From contig ML991837.1 of assembly GCA_010094025.1 (NCBI GenBank), positions 62,001 through 126,000 on the forward strand: a DNA stretch of 64,000 bases, in the 5' to 3' direction. The position numbers were made by a program, and so were the translations under genes. Origin of the DNA: Viridothelium virens (taxonomy: Eukaryota > Ascomycota > Dothideomycetes > Trypetheliales > Trypetheliaceae). Shown one piece after another: positions 47,284 to 57,607 of the stretch (within the stretch, counting starts at the first letter, position 1; the number at the start of each line of letters is the position of its first letter). The notes beneath the pieces are model-generated. The model was not told the DNA's origin. It worked only from the letters and a program-made list of their open reading frames with translations, and did no database searches.

Positions 47284-47445
47284 TCACCGCCCCCCTTTCT
47301 CCCTCCCTCTCCCGGTCCTTCTAAAGAAATCCATGACCCGCCTCGCCGCGCCACTGCTCCCCGAATGCTGGCCCGCGCCCGCATTCGCCTCATACGCGTC
47401 CCCAAACCGGCGGTTCTTCCCCACGACCCCACCACCCGGCCGCAT

Positions 47446-47478
<33 letters not shown>

Positions 47479-50400
47479 CGTCGGCTCCCCAGCACCAGCA
47501 CCAATCCCCGTCGCAGACGTAGGGCTCGTGATCGGAGCGTAGGTGGTGTTAGGATACGCATGGCTGTTGCCGTGACCGTGACCACTGCCATTATTATTGT
47601 TATTGTACGCGCTCGCATACTGCTGCTGTATCTGACTCGGATGAGCGAGGTTACCGGCGCTGTTCCCCAGGATCTGCTGCGCCTTGGTGGTGTGCGCAGA
47701 CGGATACGACGTTGGCGCAGGAGTCTGGGGTGATTGTGGTGCGTAGGCCGATTGGGGAGTGGTTGGGGAGCGCATGCTGCCTCCAGCGGCGCCAGATGCG
47801 GCGCGGTGGCGCTGCTGGGGATCGATGACGCTGTCGTAGAGGACAGGAATGTTGCTGCCGGTAGTGCTCTGGCTAGGGGAGCGGCTCTCACCACGGCCGA
47901 ACGCCATGCCTTGGTGGGGGCGGGAGGCAGGGCGGTTGCCGCCTGGGGATTGCACGACCGAGTTGCGGCGAGAGGAGGTGTTGGCTTCCATGTCGCGGCT
48001 ATAGCGGTTGCTCGTGAAGGAGGAGGGAAGGAAGGAAAAGCGACGAGAGGAGCGGTTCGAGGACTCATCGGTATTTTTGCGACTAAAGCCCCAGGAAGTG
48101 CGTCGGGATTCATTAGACTTCCGACTTTGGGGCGCGTCGCTGGGCAAGGGACTTGGCATGCTGGTGGGCGGATGCGAGCGGTCTTTCTTGGGAGGTTTTG
48201 GTGCTCCATCTTTATCCGAAGATCGACTAAAGATAGAAGCTGGGCGGCTGAAGACCTTGTCAGTTATACTGCCGACTGTGCTCGACCGCTTGTGTCCATT
48301 CGCTCTTCCAGATACAGATCTGTCATCGTACGATTGCTGCGAACTTGAAGGTATCCGTTGTCCCACAGGACGATTGTTTGAGGGCTCTCCGATAGGTGTT
48401 TGCTCTTGGGGTATGGGATGAGATATTGCGTATGATCCTCTGCTTCTTGGAGGCTGAGAGAAACGACCCTGGGCATTGGTTGGAGCGACGGTTGCAGCGG
48501 CTGGTTGGCCATACGAGTTGCCTCGGGATGGCAGTCTAGAGTTACTGCCAATCGTTCCTCCCGTAGACGGTCTAGCGGAAGAGGTAGGTGGTGCTTGCGC
48601 CAGGTTGAAGCCCGTGGTATCAGAGACCGATCGAGGAGCCTCACGAGTTGGCCGAGAAGGTGGAGGCATCTCTTGCTGAATGCTCTGCCGACCAGAAGAC
48701 TCGGGACGCTGTCCACTTCGAATAGCAGCCGAGCTATGACCTTGTTGCGGAGGTCCTTGAGAAGGCTCTTCCTTAGGGCCTGCATGGCTTGCTTGTGTAC
48801 GCGTTTTATTGTTGGCATCCTTGGTGGTTGCCGGTGTCGGTGTTTGGCTGGACGATTGGCCTCTGACTGTTGATGACTGTGGCGCAACGTATTCGACTTG
48901 GACCGTTCTGCGCTTGGGGTCGCGCGGGGCGCCTTTTCTATCATTTCCGTTCGTCTGGTCGATAGTCCCGTGCTTTTGAACGAGCCCACCGATTGGCGCC
49001 ACTGTCGAATGGGATTTTGATGGTTCTCGCACAGATGCACTTCTTTGAAGACCGACTTCGAAGGGATCTTCTGCTCTGATGTTAGCTGCTATAAAGCGTG
49101 ACGCCTTTTTGAAATATGGCTTCTGGTCTTACCGACTGGTACTGTGATATCAGCAATATCACTACTTGTCGTAGTACTGCTTGTGATGAACCCTACAAGG
49201 TGGGAAAATTCGCTGAGCCAGCTGTGTCTTGCGACTTCAAAAAGATCCGCCCTTTTCCTTGGCTCAGGCACCAGAATCCGCCGTAGCAGATCTCGTGCAT
49301 GCGGCGTTACATATTCAGGGAATGTGAGCGTGGTCGAAACAATGTATTTGTATAGTAGATTGATGTTGTCTCCCTCAGGGTTCGCGGGATCGTCGTCAAA
49401 AGGTAAATAGCCAGCCAACATGGCATACTGAGAAGTCACATGAGCAAGAGGGATCAACGTGAAGATTGCAAGAAATGCTTACCAGAATGACGCCACAGCT
49501 CCACACATCCACTTTTCTGCCGGTGTATAGTGAGTCACTAACTACCAACTCCGGAGCAGCATAACAAGGGCTACCACAGCTCGTCTGCATCAAGTCGCCT
49601 CGGCGGTGGCCGTTCTGCCCCGGCTGCTCTAAACCGGCCTTTTTCACAAACTCTCGATTAGACAGATTGTACTCAATCTCATCCCCAAGCTCGTCGTTGG
49701 GGTCAAAAGTATTGGCAAAGCCAAAGTCGCTGATGATGATATTGCGGTTTCGGTCCAAAAGAAGATTCTCCAACTTCAGGTCGCGGTGAACAATTCCCTT
49801 TTTGTGCAGGTACCCTATGCCTGACACAAGCTGGGCGAACAGTCGCCTGGCAGCGTTATCCTTCAGATAGCGGTGGTTCAAGATGTAGTCAAAGAGTTCG
49901 CCGCCCGAGGCATATTCCAGAATAATACCAATGTGCCGTTCCGTCTCCACCATTTCGTGTAGCCTGACAATATTTGGATGTTGTAGCTGCCGAAGAATGG
50001 CAATCTCTCGGTAGATTTTGGGCAGTCGGCTCGGATTGGATCCGAGTTGTTCTCGCCGAATGAGCTTGATGGCAACTTGAACGCCCCCTTCTTTCTTCCA
50101 ACCCATCTTGACTTTGCCAAACTCTCCCTCTCCAAGCGTTTGGCCTAAGATGTACTCGCCAAAGCGTGTTTCCTTGGATCGAGACTCCTTCTTGAATTCT
50201 TGTCGACTTCTTCTCTTTTCTGATCTGGCGGTGTCGTCAACACCTTCGCTTCCGACGAGGGCCAGACCAGAGACTGGGGTTGTCGCCTCAGACCCTATTT
50301 GCGATGGGCGAGACTCGTCTACTCGAGCCTTTTCCCGAGCCAAATCATCCTCCGGATCATCGATGACGAGCCTGTTGATGATTGTACTGTCTTCCCTCGG

Positions 50401-50880
50401 GAGTTCAGCAGCGACCGGTGTTGAGCCAGTTGCAGCAGGAGATCTTGCTTGTGTCGGCGAAGGCCTCGATCTTGTGCTGGCGGTCCGTTGGGGTGCATCC
50501 TTCGGCGATTGTTGTCCACGATGTCGGGACTGAGAAGAAGGTGTGGTCGTAGCTGGCTCTTCCGGGATTGTTGGAGTGGGGGCTTGCGAGTGGGATTGTT
50601 GTCGCTGTGCGAAAGGTCGCTGCGAGGAAGAAGTATGCGGCGAGGAAGAGTCGATTGGGGAATTGTGTGAGGAAACAGGCAGGGACTGATTTCGCGGAGT
50701 CATGCTTGACGAAGCGATTGAGGGCGAATAGTATTGAGCTTGCTGCGGGGTGGTTGGCGAGGCCTGAGAGGAGCCATTGCCGCTGGAGCGTCTGCTGGGT
50801 CGCTGCTGCTGGTGGTGATACTGGCGGTTGGAAGGAATTGCAGGTGCAGGTGATTGTTGTTGCAGCGCGGCGGAAGACAT
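47284..50880 (-). CDS. Kin4/KfsA-type serine/threonine kinase
   Basis: Likely cell-cycle or septation kinase related to yeast Kin4/Frk1 and Aspergillus KfsA. Three exons, 50880-49483, 49427-49133 and 49073-47284, join in phase across introns of 55 and 59 nt; 1160 aa. An in-frame ATG at 51027 would add 49 residues. The N-terminal 235 residues are Ser/Gln/Pro-rich. The kinase domain spans about 240-545: GEGEFGKV glycine loop, VAIKLIRRE lysine, HRDLKLENLLL catalytic loop, DFGFA, and activation segment CGSPCYAAPELV. WLSEFSHLVGF follows the domain, as in Kin4 proteins. The 600-residue tail is disordered with Ser/Pro, Asn and Gln runs (CAG/CAA repeat at about 47450-47475). It ends in a short basic RRVMDFFRRTGRG motif, possibly a membrane- or spindle-pole-targeting element. 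Confidence 0.92.
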
Positions 50881-52305
50881 GGTAAGAGGAAGGCAAGCCT
50901 TCCTGATGCGACCGGGGAAGAATTCGAGGGCAGTGTGGAGTCGGTCGCACGCGACAGAGTCGGCTGTGGTGTGTGGGAGAGGAGGACGGGAGGAGTAGTG
51001 GTGGTTGTTTTGGAGGGACGGGAGCAATCAGATGCAGCGGCGGAAAAGGCTGGCACAGGGCGAACCAGGAGCTCCCGAACGAACGGGATCCGGGAGTTTT
51101 GAGCGGTCTCGTTCGGCGTGCAGCCAAGCGACGGCGAATGGGAGACGCTCGAAGAACGCTTCTTTTTGCGCAATCAGAGAGCGATTGAGAAGATTGGAGC
51201 GTGGACACTGCTCAGAAGGAGAGAGTCGCCGAGTGAGGGTGATCTTTGGTGCTTTGGTACTGGCAATTGCCACAGCAGCCAGCTCGCTCTCCCAGGCCCA
51301 GCACATCCCAACTCACAATCACCCTCACCACGCTCACCCTCACACTTGCCCTCGACGGCCCTAGGTAGGGAATTACGCGCCCTAGCTCATTTCGCTCCTG
51401 CGTACGAAACAAGCAGGGGCCCATGAACACGCTCATGCCCACCATGTCCACCAGGCCTGCCACGGATCGCCGCCTGCATCTGCCACTTCATCTAACCTCA
51501 CCGTCATGCCCTAGCAACTTTTGCTGCATCACCGCTGCGCAACGGAACCCTACCTACCTACGCATACTAGCCACCAAAATCTGCTGCCGCATAGCAGTTT
51601 ATGCGCTCCATCTGGGCTGTGCAGACCCGGCAATCTCGGTGCTGGACGGCCATCCTCTTCACCCCGGTGAGCCCCCTAGTCATCAAGAAGAGACCCAAAT
51701 GCTTTTCGTCTCCCCCATGTGTGCGGTGTAGAGCATGTCATCATATCCCTACAGTACATAGCTACGGTTCCTGTGCGTCTGACACACAGAAGCACGGAAG
51801 CCTCTTGTTTCAAAGCCACAGCTGATGTGGGTAAGCCGACTAGGCAGGCTTTCGGGACGGGCCAATTCTCCAGCTGAGGTGAATGGTGTGAATGGCGGTG
51901 CGCGCTTCCCGCATGTTTACGCTTGTCCGCTCCTGCCCTTGCCCCAACCTCTCGGCGCTTTATCCGACTCGAGGCCACACCCGTCTCTGAAACTCCTCTC
52001 ATCAGCCCTTACCCCTTAGTTTCCCACGTGCCTCCGCGACCAGCATTACATCCCATCAGGGTGCGGACCGGAATGGAACGCGTCTCGAAATAGTCCTGAA
52101 CCATCTTGATCTACCCTTCAGCCTCGCGAGCCATCTAACTCACTGACGTCAAGCCAAAAAAGCTCAAGCCACAAAGCTATCGCCTAATCAGTCTCTAGGC
52201 AATTGTCCCTACACCCAGACTTAGCGGCCCGACTATCCCTCTCTCGTAACAAGAACGACATTGGCTTACGAGCTCCTGCTTGGATATCCCTCATTGCACG
52301 ACAAT
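50881..52305. promoter_or_regulatory. divergent promoter region, kinase and F-box gene
   Basis: 1.4 kb between two divergent starts. The kinase-proximal part (50881-51230) stays open in several frames and may be a 5' UTR. A CACC/ACCCTCACC-rich stretch lies at 51305-51360. No independent gene is supported. Confidence 0.45.
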
Positions 52306-54448
52306 ATGGCTGCTGTAGCAGACGCTTTCCGCAATCTTCAGACTAAGCACGACAGGCGGGTAGCGTAAGTGCAAACCCCTACCACCACCCTCAACTACCC
52401 TCCACCACTGTCTCGTCACATGTTATCATGATCCATGCATTGGGGCCAGACTATAGAAGTTGGGTATAGACTATAGAGTAGAGGAAATTGCCTTGACTAA
52501 GCACTGAGCTTCACTTGGCAATTCTTCATCTTACTCGTGTTTGCTGTCGTCCTATTAACTCCCTATTTGTTGAAACCACCTCCAGGCTTGATGGGATCCT
52601 TCAAAACCTTGACTCTCACGAGTGGCGCGCTCTTTCGCAACGACTAGCCTCACGCTCATTTACCTTTGACATCATCGGCTCATTACCGATTGAGTTAGTC
52701 GGTTCCATCTTTGGCTGGCTCGTTTGGACCGATGTATTTATCTATCGCAGAGTAAGTCTGGTATTGGTTTGACTGTGATCTCAAATTAATCATCTACTAG
52801 GTCTCGAGCCATTGGCTCGCAGTCTTGGGTTCTCCAACAATCTCTCGATTGACCCTTTCCCGATGGGCTCCAGAGCTCAATATTCCAACCGATAATCAAC
52901 AGCTTCACGCTTTGACGCAACGAATCTCCGCCTTCAGACATGGAAAGCCATTTTTTTATTCCACTTTTGCCACCGAACCAGTGCTCCCCACGGCGCGTGA
53001 TCTTACTGATGCCTCACGTTCATTTTGTTTACACGATGAATACGCGGCCTGGGTTGAGGACAGCTCAAATCGTGACTGTCTAAAGGTCTTCAACCTTCAG
53101 ACTGGTAACTTGTTGTCCTATCGTACTCCGGGCAGACAGACAATTAGAGGGATAGCACTCTCAGAGACGCTGGTTGCCACGATTACACATAGTACGATAT
53201 GCTGCGTGCTCACTCTGGACACATGGGAGCAGAAATCCTTCCGGTTGCCTTCCTCGCGTGTCGAAGCCATTACTACTCGGAATGGCATGGTGGCTGCCCT
53301 CATGTCAGGCGAAAAGCCCTCGGTCGTCTGTTACAATTACAACGACAACAGAACTTGGTCATTTACTTTGCAAGACCTACTTCCCCGCCATTTTGCAGCT
53401 TCCCTCCTTCTGCAGCCAGAACGCAGCAGCGTGGTAGTATTTTCAACCAGCCCAAGCAGATTCAGCAACCCAGATGAAATTGACCCAATGTTCGAATTTG
53501 CCAGCACTCGCTACTCGTTTTCTGGGGCGAAACTCTCAATCAACGTTCTGGAGTGCGACAGTGAGCTGTTACACGCATCCTCATTTCGACCGTTGGATCC
53601 GGAATTAGACACCCGCCTTGGAGGTATCCATCGGGTAGATTGTAGTGGAACTTTTCAGATCTGGCCCAGTCCATTTCGTACAAATGCTTATAATGCATCG
53701 CCAAGCGATGTAAACAGCGCCTTGTATTCAGTGATCTATAGCGAAGGAAAAGACAAACTGTTCACTATTGATCGATGCCAATCCTGGGACTACGAACACA
53801 AAGAGCCTGTGTATTCATTCTCTCGCTGGAAAGACATGGAGTACTACATGGGGGAGATTTCGCGAGATTGTATCGCTGTCTCAGGACCCGCTGGAACAGA
53901 GCTCTCAGGAGACAAGAGACGGTGAGCAGGAAATTCATCCGCTTGAAGACCTCACGTCATTTCATACTAGCGCGACAGTGAACGATTGATTGGGTACCTT
54001 ACCACGGCTGGGGGGCTCCTGAACTGGTAACCAATAGAATGTAACCTCAGCTTGATTGTTACGACCATGTTGGCCCATGTTAAGGCGGCGTTAACAAGGG
54101 CCAACAAGGTCATAACAGTAAAGTCGAAGTAACATTCTATTGATTATCAGTTCAGGAGCCCCCCAACCGCGGCAAGGTAGAAAAATCAAAAAACACGCGC
54201 TCCTATACCATTTTTGCTCTGACTGACACACAAACCATAGCCCCCCGAAGTCACTACTTTGCATCGACTCCATCGATGCTGTCATGGATAACGTCCGATC
54301 ATATCTTTCAGTTAATGAGCGTTATCTGGTACTCTGGCGCAAGACATCACTGCATGTCTGGTGTTTTGATGAGAGTACACCGCTCCCGATGGGGTCAGCT
54401 GAGCTGCCAGCTACCCCACGCGAAGTTATGTGCAATGAAGTCCCATAG
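52306..54448 (+). CDS. F-box protein with probable beta-propeller domain
   Basis: Probable SCF ubiquitin-ligase substrate adaptor. Four exons, 52306-52364, 52586-52751, 52801-53921 and 54241-54448, join in phase; 517 aa. Exon 1 begins MAAVADAFRNLQTKHDRRVA. The F-box lies at about residues 42-80 (FDIIGSLPIELVGSIFGWLV, WLAVLGSP) and spans the second junction. The rest has WD-like strands (LKVFNLQTGNLLSYR, STICCVLTLDTWEQKSFRL). The last exon, RYLVLWRKTSLHVWCFDES, completes this pattern. The last intron (319 nt, GTGAGC donor, CTGACTGAC branch, ATAG acceptor) contains a 185-bp palindromic MITE. Without splicing here the frame ends at 53925, so the MITE could affect which C-terminus is made. The 221-nt first intron is also long for this genome. 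Confidence 0.85.
53995..54179. mobile_element. palindromic MITE within F-box gene intron
   Basis: The sequence is almost one full inverted repeat. The left arm starts TACCTTACCACGGCTGGGG; the right arm, read on the minus strand, starts TACCTTGCCGCGGTTGGGG. The arms run about 92 bp at roughly 85% identity, meeting near 54086. TA at both ends could be the target duplication of a Tc1/mariner-type element, or part of the terminal repeats. Arm differences are largely C/T and G/A. No coding capacity. It lies inside the 53922-54240 intron. Confidence 0.85.
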
Positions 54449-54615
54449 TATTTGAAGCTGTGAGGCCGAGTCCAAGCCGGCTTTCTAGAAAATGAAATAA
54501 TTTCACAGATGTAGAAAAAGCCTTCAGTCTGCAAGCAATGGGCCGTCAGGCACATATAAGTGCTGTTGTATCGCAGCAAGTCCACTAATTTCCTCACGCC
54601 GTCTTCCGGATTTGG

Positions 54616-55080
54616 TCACTTTCCACTCTGCAGTCGCGATATCAAAGCCTCTTCGTATTCCTTGAGCTTCAACGCGCCAGCTGACCATATCATAACAGCT
54701 TGGAGATATACATGTCGCTCAGTCTGCGTCGAATTCTGGACAGTCCCCAAATCTAAACGAGAGGGAGGCGTCTTATAGCCCACCAAATTCACCCACGCCC
54801 CCTTGCTCATATCCAAGCTGTTGATGGATTCGAGTAGGTGCTCAATATCCACACATGCAATGGTGATATTTGACGAAGTATGTGGATAATCGTGTCTCAC
54901 AATGAGCCTTCCATTTAGAGAGTCATATTCCTCAACGCTGCGTCATTAATCAGAAAGCCGTACGGAGAAGCGTCTATTAAGGAGGCCTCATTACCAGCCT
55001 AAGAATCGCACTTTCTCTCCATCTGGAATATCTGGGAGATCAGAAAGGAAAACCAGCCGGCTTGGGACAGGGCCAGACAT
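54616..55080 (-). CDS. TEN1: TEN1 subunit of the CST telomere-capping complex
   Basis: Small OB-fold protein that works with Stn1 in telomere capping and C-strand fill-in. Two exons, 55080-54995 and 54937-54616, join in phase 2 across a 57-nt intron; 135 aa. The N-terminus MSGPVPSRLVFLSDLPDIP and the block GEKVRFLGC, spliced to VEEYDSLNGRLIVRHDYP, match the fungal Ten1 pattern I recall. VDIEHLLESI and GAWVNLVGY follow, then a final helix (VYLQAVMIWSAGALKLKEYE). The terminal Trp-Ser-Ala-Gly with a helix is also a family feature. Exon 1 is only 28 codons, so this gene is easily missed. It is divergent from SNF7 and convergent with the F-box gene, 167 bp away. Confidence 0.9.
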
Positions 55081-55640
55081 GTTGTAGTCAGAAGCCTAGA
55101 GAGGCATCTGAAAAATGGGCATGATGCCTAAGGCTCCAAGTATGTACTTTCAAGGGACATGTTCATGTTGTCCACGGCCGGTGATCAGTAGGTAGGGACG
55201 GGAGGGTGGGTACCTTACCACGCCTACGTACCTGGTAGACCAAGCCAACGTTTCGGCGTTCTCAACCTTGGGGTGAGACTCAGAGCACGTGATCAGGGCT
55301 GAAGTCATCGTCGACCGCATCATGCGCCGAAACCACCGAAACGATCGAAACCATCAGGCAGCCTCAAAACCTTCTGACAGACGCTCGTGCTATATTTTAG
55401 GTCTGTACATCTTCTCCTGGCCTTGCTGCCTATCCGTCCAAGCCTTTTCATATCCTTTGGCTATCGGAGAACGGCGGCGACCCATATCGGTGACGGCAAA
55501 GCATCCCACTATCGCCTGGATACTACCCTTGTACAAGTGGGGTCATACAACAAGCAGAGACGTCAAGCCTAAGAGCTGGAAGACTTCCGAATTCCACCCG
55601 GCTTTCTCGAAGCTCCCTTTCCTGGTAAAAGCAACCAAAC
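55081..55640. promoter_or_regulatory. divergent promoter of TEN1 and SNF7
   Basis: 560 bp between two divergent starts. It contains GGGTACCTTACCACG at about 55207-55221, identical over 15 bases to the left edge of the intronic MITE. A plus-strand open frame from 55289 runs past the SNF7 start in another frame and looks incidental. Confidence 0.45.
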
Positions 55641-56682
55641 ATGTCAGGATGGGGGATGGGCTGGTTCGGAGGTGGGGGAGCAAAGAAGAAGGAAGCACCC
55701 AAGAAGGCGATCCTTGACCTACGGGCAACCCTCGAGATGCTGAATAAGCGGGAGAAGCATCTACAGACTCAAATGGATGAGCAAGATGCGATTGCGAGGA
55801 AAAATGTGAGCTCAAATAAGAACGGTATGGAGCCCCTCATCCATACCCACCTGCAAGTCAGGTCAGACTTTTGGTCGAGGCGGTTGGCTTGAATACTCAT
55901 CGAATATGGGACGGAGCACGGATGCTGGTGTCGTTATCAATGTAACGACCAGGGCTATGCTAACGAGGTTGAAATCTAGTGGCGAAAGCGGCATTAAGAC
56001 GAAAGAAACAATTTGAGCACGCGCTCGAGCAAACGTCCTCCCAAATGATGACCGTCGAGCGGGAGATCTCTAGTATAGAAACTGCGAACATCAACAAGGA
56101 GACCTTTGTCGCAATGCAGAATGCCGGGAAGGCTATGAAACAGATACATGGGGATCTTAGCATTGACAAGGTTGACCAGACAATGTATGCCTTTCCAATC
56201 CAAGCCATACCCACCCATACTATGCCCGCACCCGCAAGCCTTTTTCCATGGACCCATACTTTGAAGATATACTAACGCCAAGGACAGGGAAGACCTTCGC
56301 GAACAACACGCTATTGGCGAAGAAATCAGCGGCGCCCTTACGCAGACTCCAATTGGCCAAGGCGTCGACGAGGACGAGCTCGACGAGGAACTCCAAGAGC
56401 TACAACAAGAACAGCTTGACGAGAAGATGCTCAAGACAGGGACGGTTCCTGTTGGCGATGAAGTACATCGGTTACCTACTGCCCATAAAGGTGAAAGTAT
56501 GTGGAATCCTCCTTGCCCTCACAGACCCTCTTTTACTCCTATTGGAGCGGAGATATGTAGTCTAGGGTAGCAAATCCGTGAACAGATGTGCTGATCATGA
56601 TATAGTCAACAAAACGCCAGTCGCTGAGGAAGACGACGAAGAGGCCGAGTTACGGAAATTACAGGCTGAAATGGCTATGTGA
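55641..56682 (+). CDS. SNF7: ESCRT-III subunit Snf7/Vps32
   Basis: Polymerises on endosomal membranes to drive multivesicular-body formation; in fungi it also serves pH signalling. Four exons, 55641-55824, 55980-56184, 56288-56496 and 56606-56682, join in phase; 224 aa. The introns are 155, 103 and 109 nt, longer than most here. The N-terminus MSGWGMGWFGGG is the membrane-inserting, glycine-rich helix. The basic core includes AKAALRRKKQFEHALEQT and NAGKAMKQIHGDLSIDKVD. The acidic C-terminal half contains LDEKMLKTGTVPVGDEVHRLP and ends ELRKLQAEMAM, the Vps4/Bro1-binding type tail. All junctions restore conserved segments. Confidence 0.96.
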
Positions 56683-57607
56683 GATCGGATTTGGTATCCT
56701 GATTATGATATTTACGACCGGTCCTCAGTGTTTCCAGAAACGCACGAGCGACCAAAATTTCTCACTTACCCCTACCTCCCCATTCACCCGATATCCTCCT
56801 CATCATAGACGAGTCGACCTCATGAGCCTTTCATCAGATTCCAGGACTTCGTCACGGGCTTGTTAGAAGCAATGATCTTACTTTCGCAGAGGAGAATGCT
56901 CGTTGTCCTATGTACGTTTCTATAATTAAACGAACAAAGTAGTACGGAATAAGTACGCAAGCAAGCACAGAATCTGAAATGCAGGTTTTCGAATCTCAAA
57001 TGTGCTGCATGGTTGCAGTCACGCCACCCTAATTGAGGTAGTTTTGTTTTCTCAAATACCAGAGTAGTATAGATGAAGCACAAAATTTTGACATTTCGGC
57101 GCGACCAGACGCTACGTGAGTTGCAGCAGAAATCTGCGGCGAAATATAAGCTCGTCTAAGATATTGTTAGGCACCGTGATCCCATAGCCAGTTAATCGGC
57201 ATTGCCGGACTGCTTGCCACATGCAGAGCGAGAGAAAGCCTTCAAGGGAAAGATCAGAAAAAGGTGAGAGTACGCTGGGGAGGGGAAGATTTGCGCCGAT
57301 GGGTCTTAAGTTTCCCTACTGTAGTATCTGCGCTGCGCACGCGATCTCTCATATCATGATGTCGCCCCGACAATAGACAAGAAGAAATGAAAGAAAAAAT
57401 CATAACAGCGACAAGCGACAGAAGACCGATCCCAGTGCGACCCCATTAGTTACCTAACGCCCAAAAGATAGACCCCCCTAACATTATCCTCCCAGCACAT
57501 GTCGTCCCGCTCATCAAAACGCTGAAATGACTCAGACCATCCCATTTCAGTCCGCACTTCGGTGACCTAACCGAGCAATGCCTCTAACTCCCATCTCGTT
57601 CCCTATC
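56683..57607. other. convergent 3' region
   Basis: 925 bp between the SNF7 stop (+) and the forkhead gene stop (-). It should hold both 3' UTRs. No coding frame with a domain and no repeat is visible. Confidence 0.45.

Noticed and set aside
47450-47475. CAG/CAA glutamine repeat in the kinase tail as a functional expansion
   Set aside because: Short Gln and Asn runs are common in disordered tails of fungal kinases, so it is not notable alone.
55289-55717. 142-codon plus-strand frame overlapping the SNF7 start
   Set aside because: It runs out of frame into SNF7 exon 1 and has no signature.
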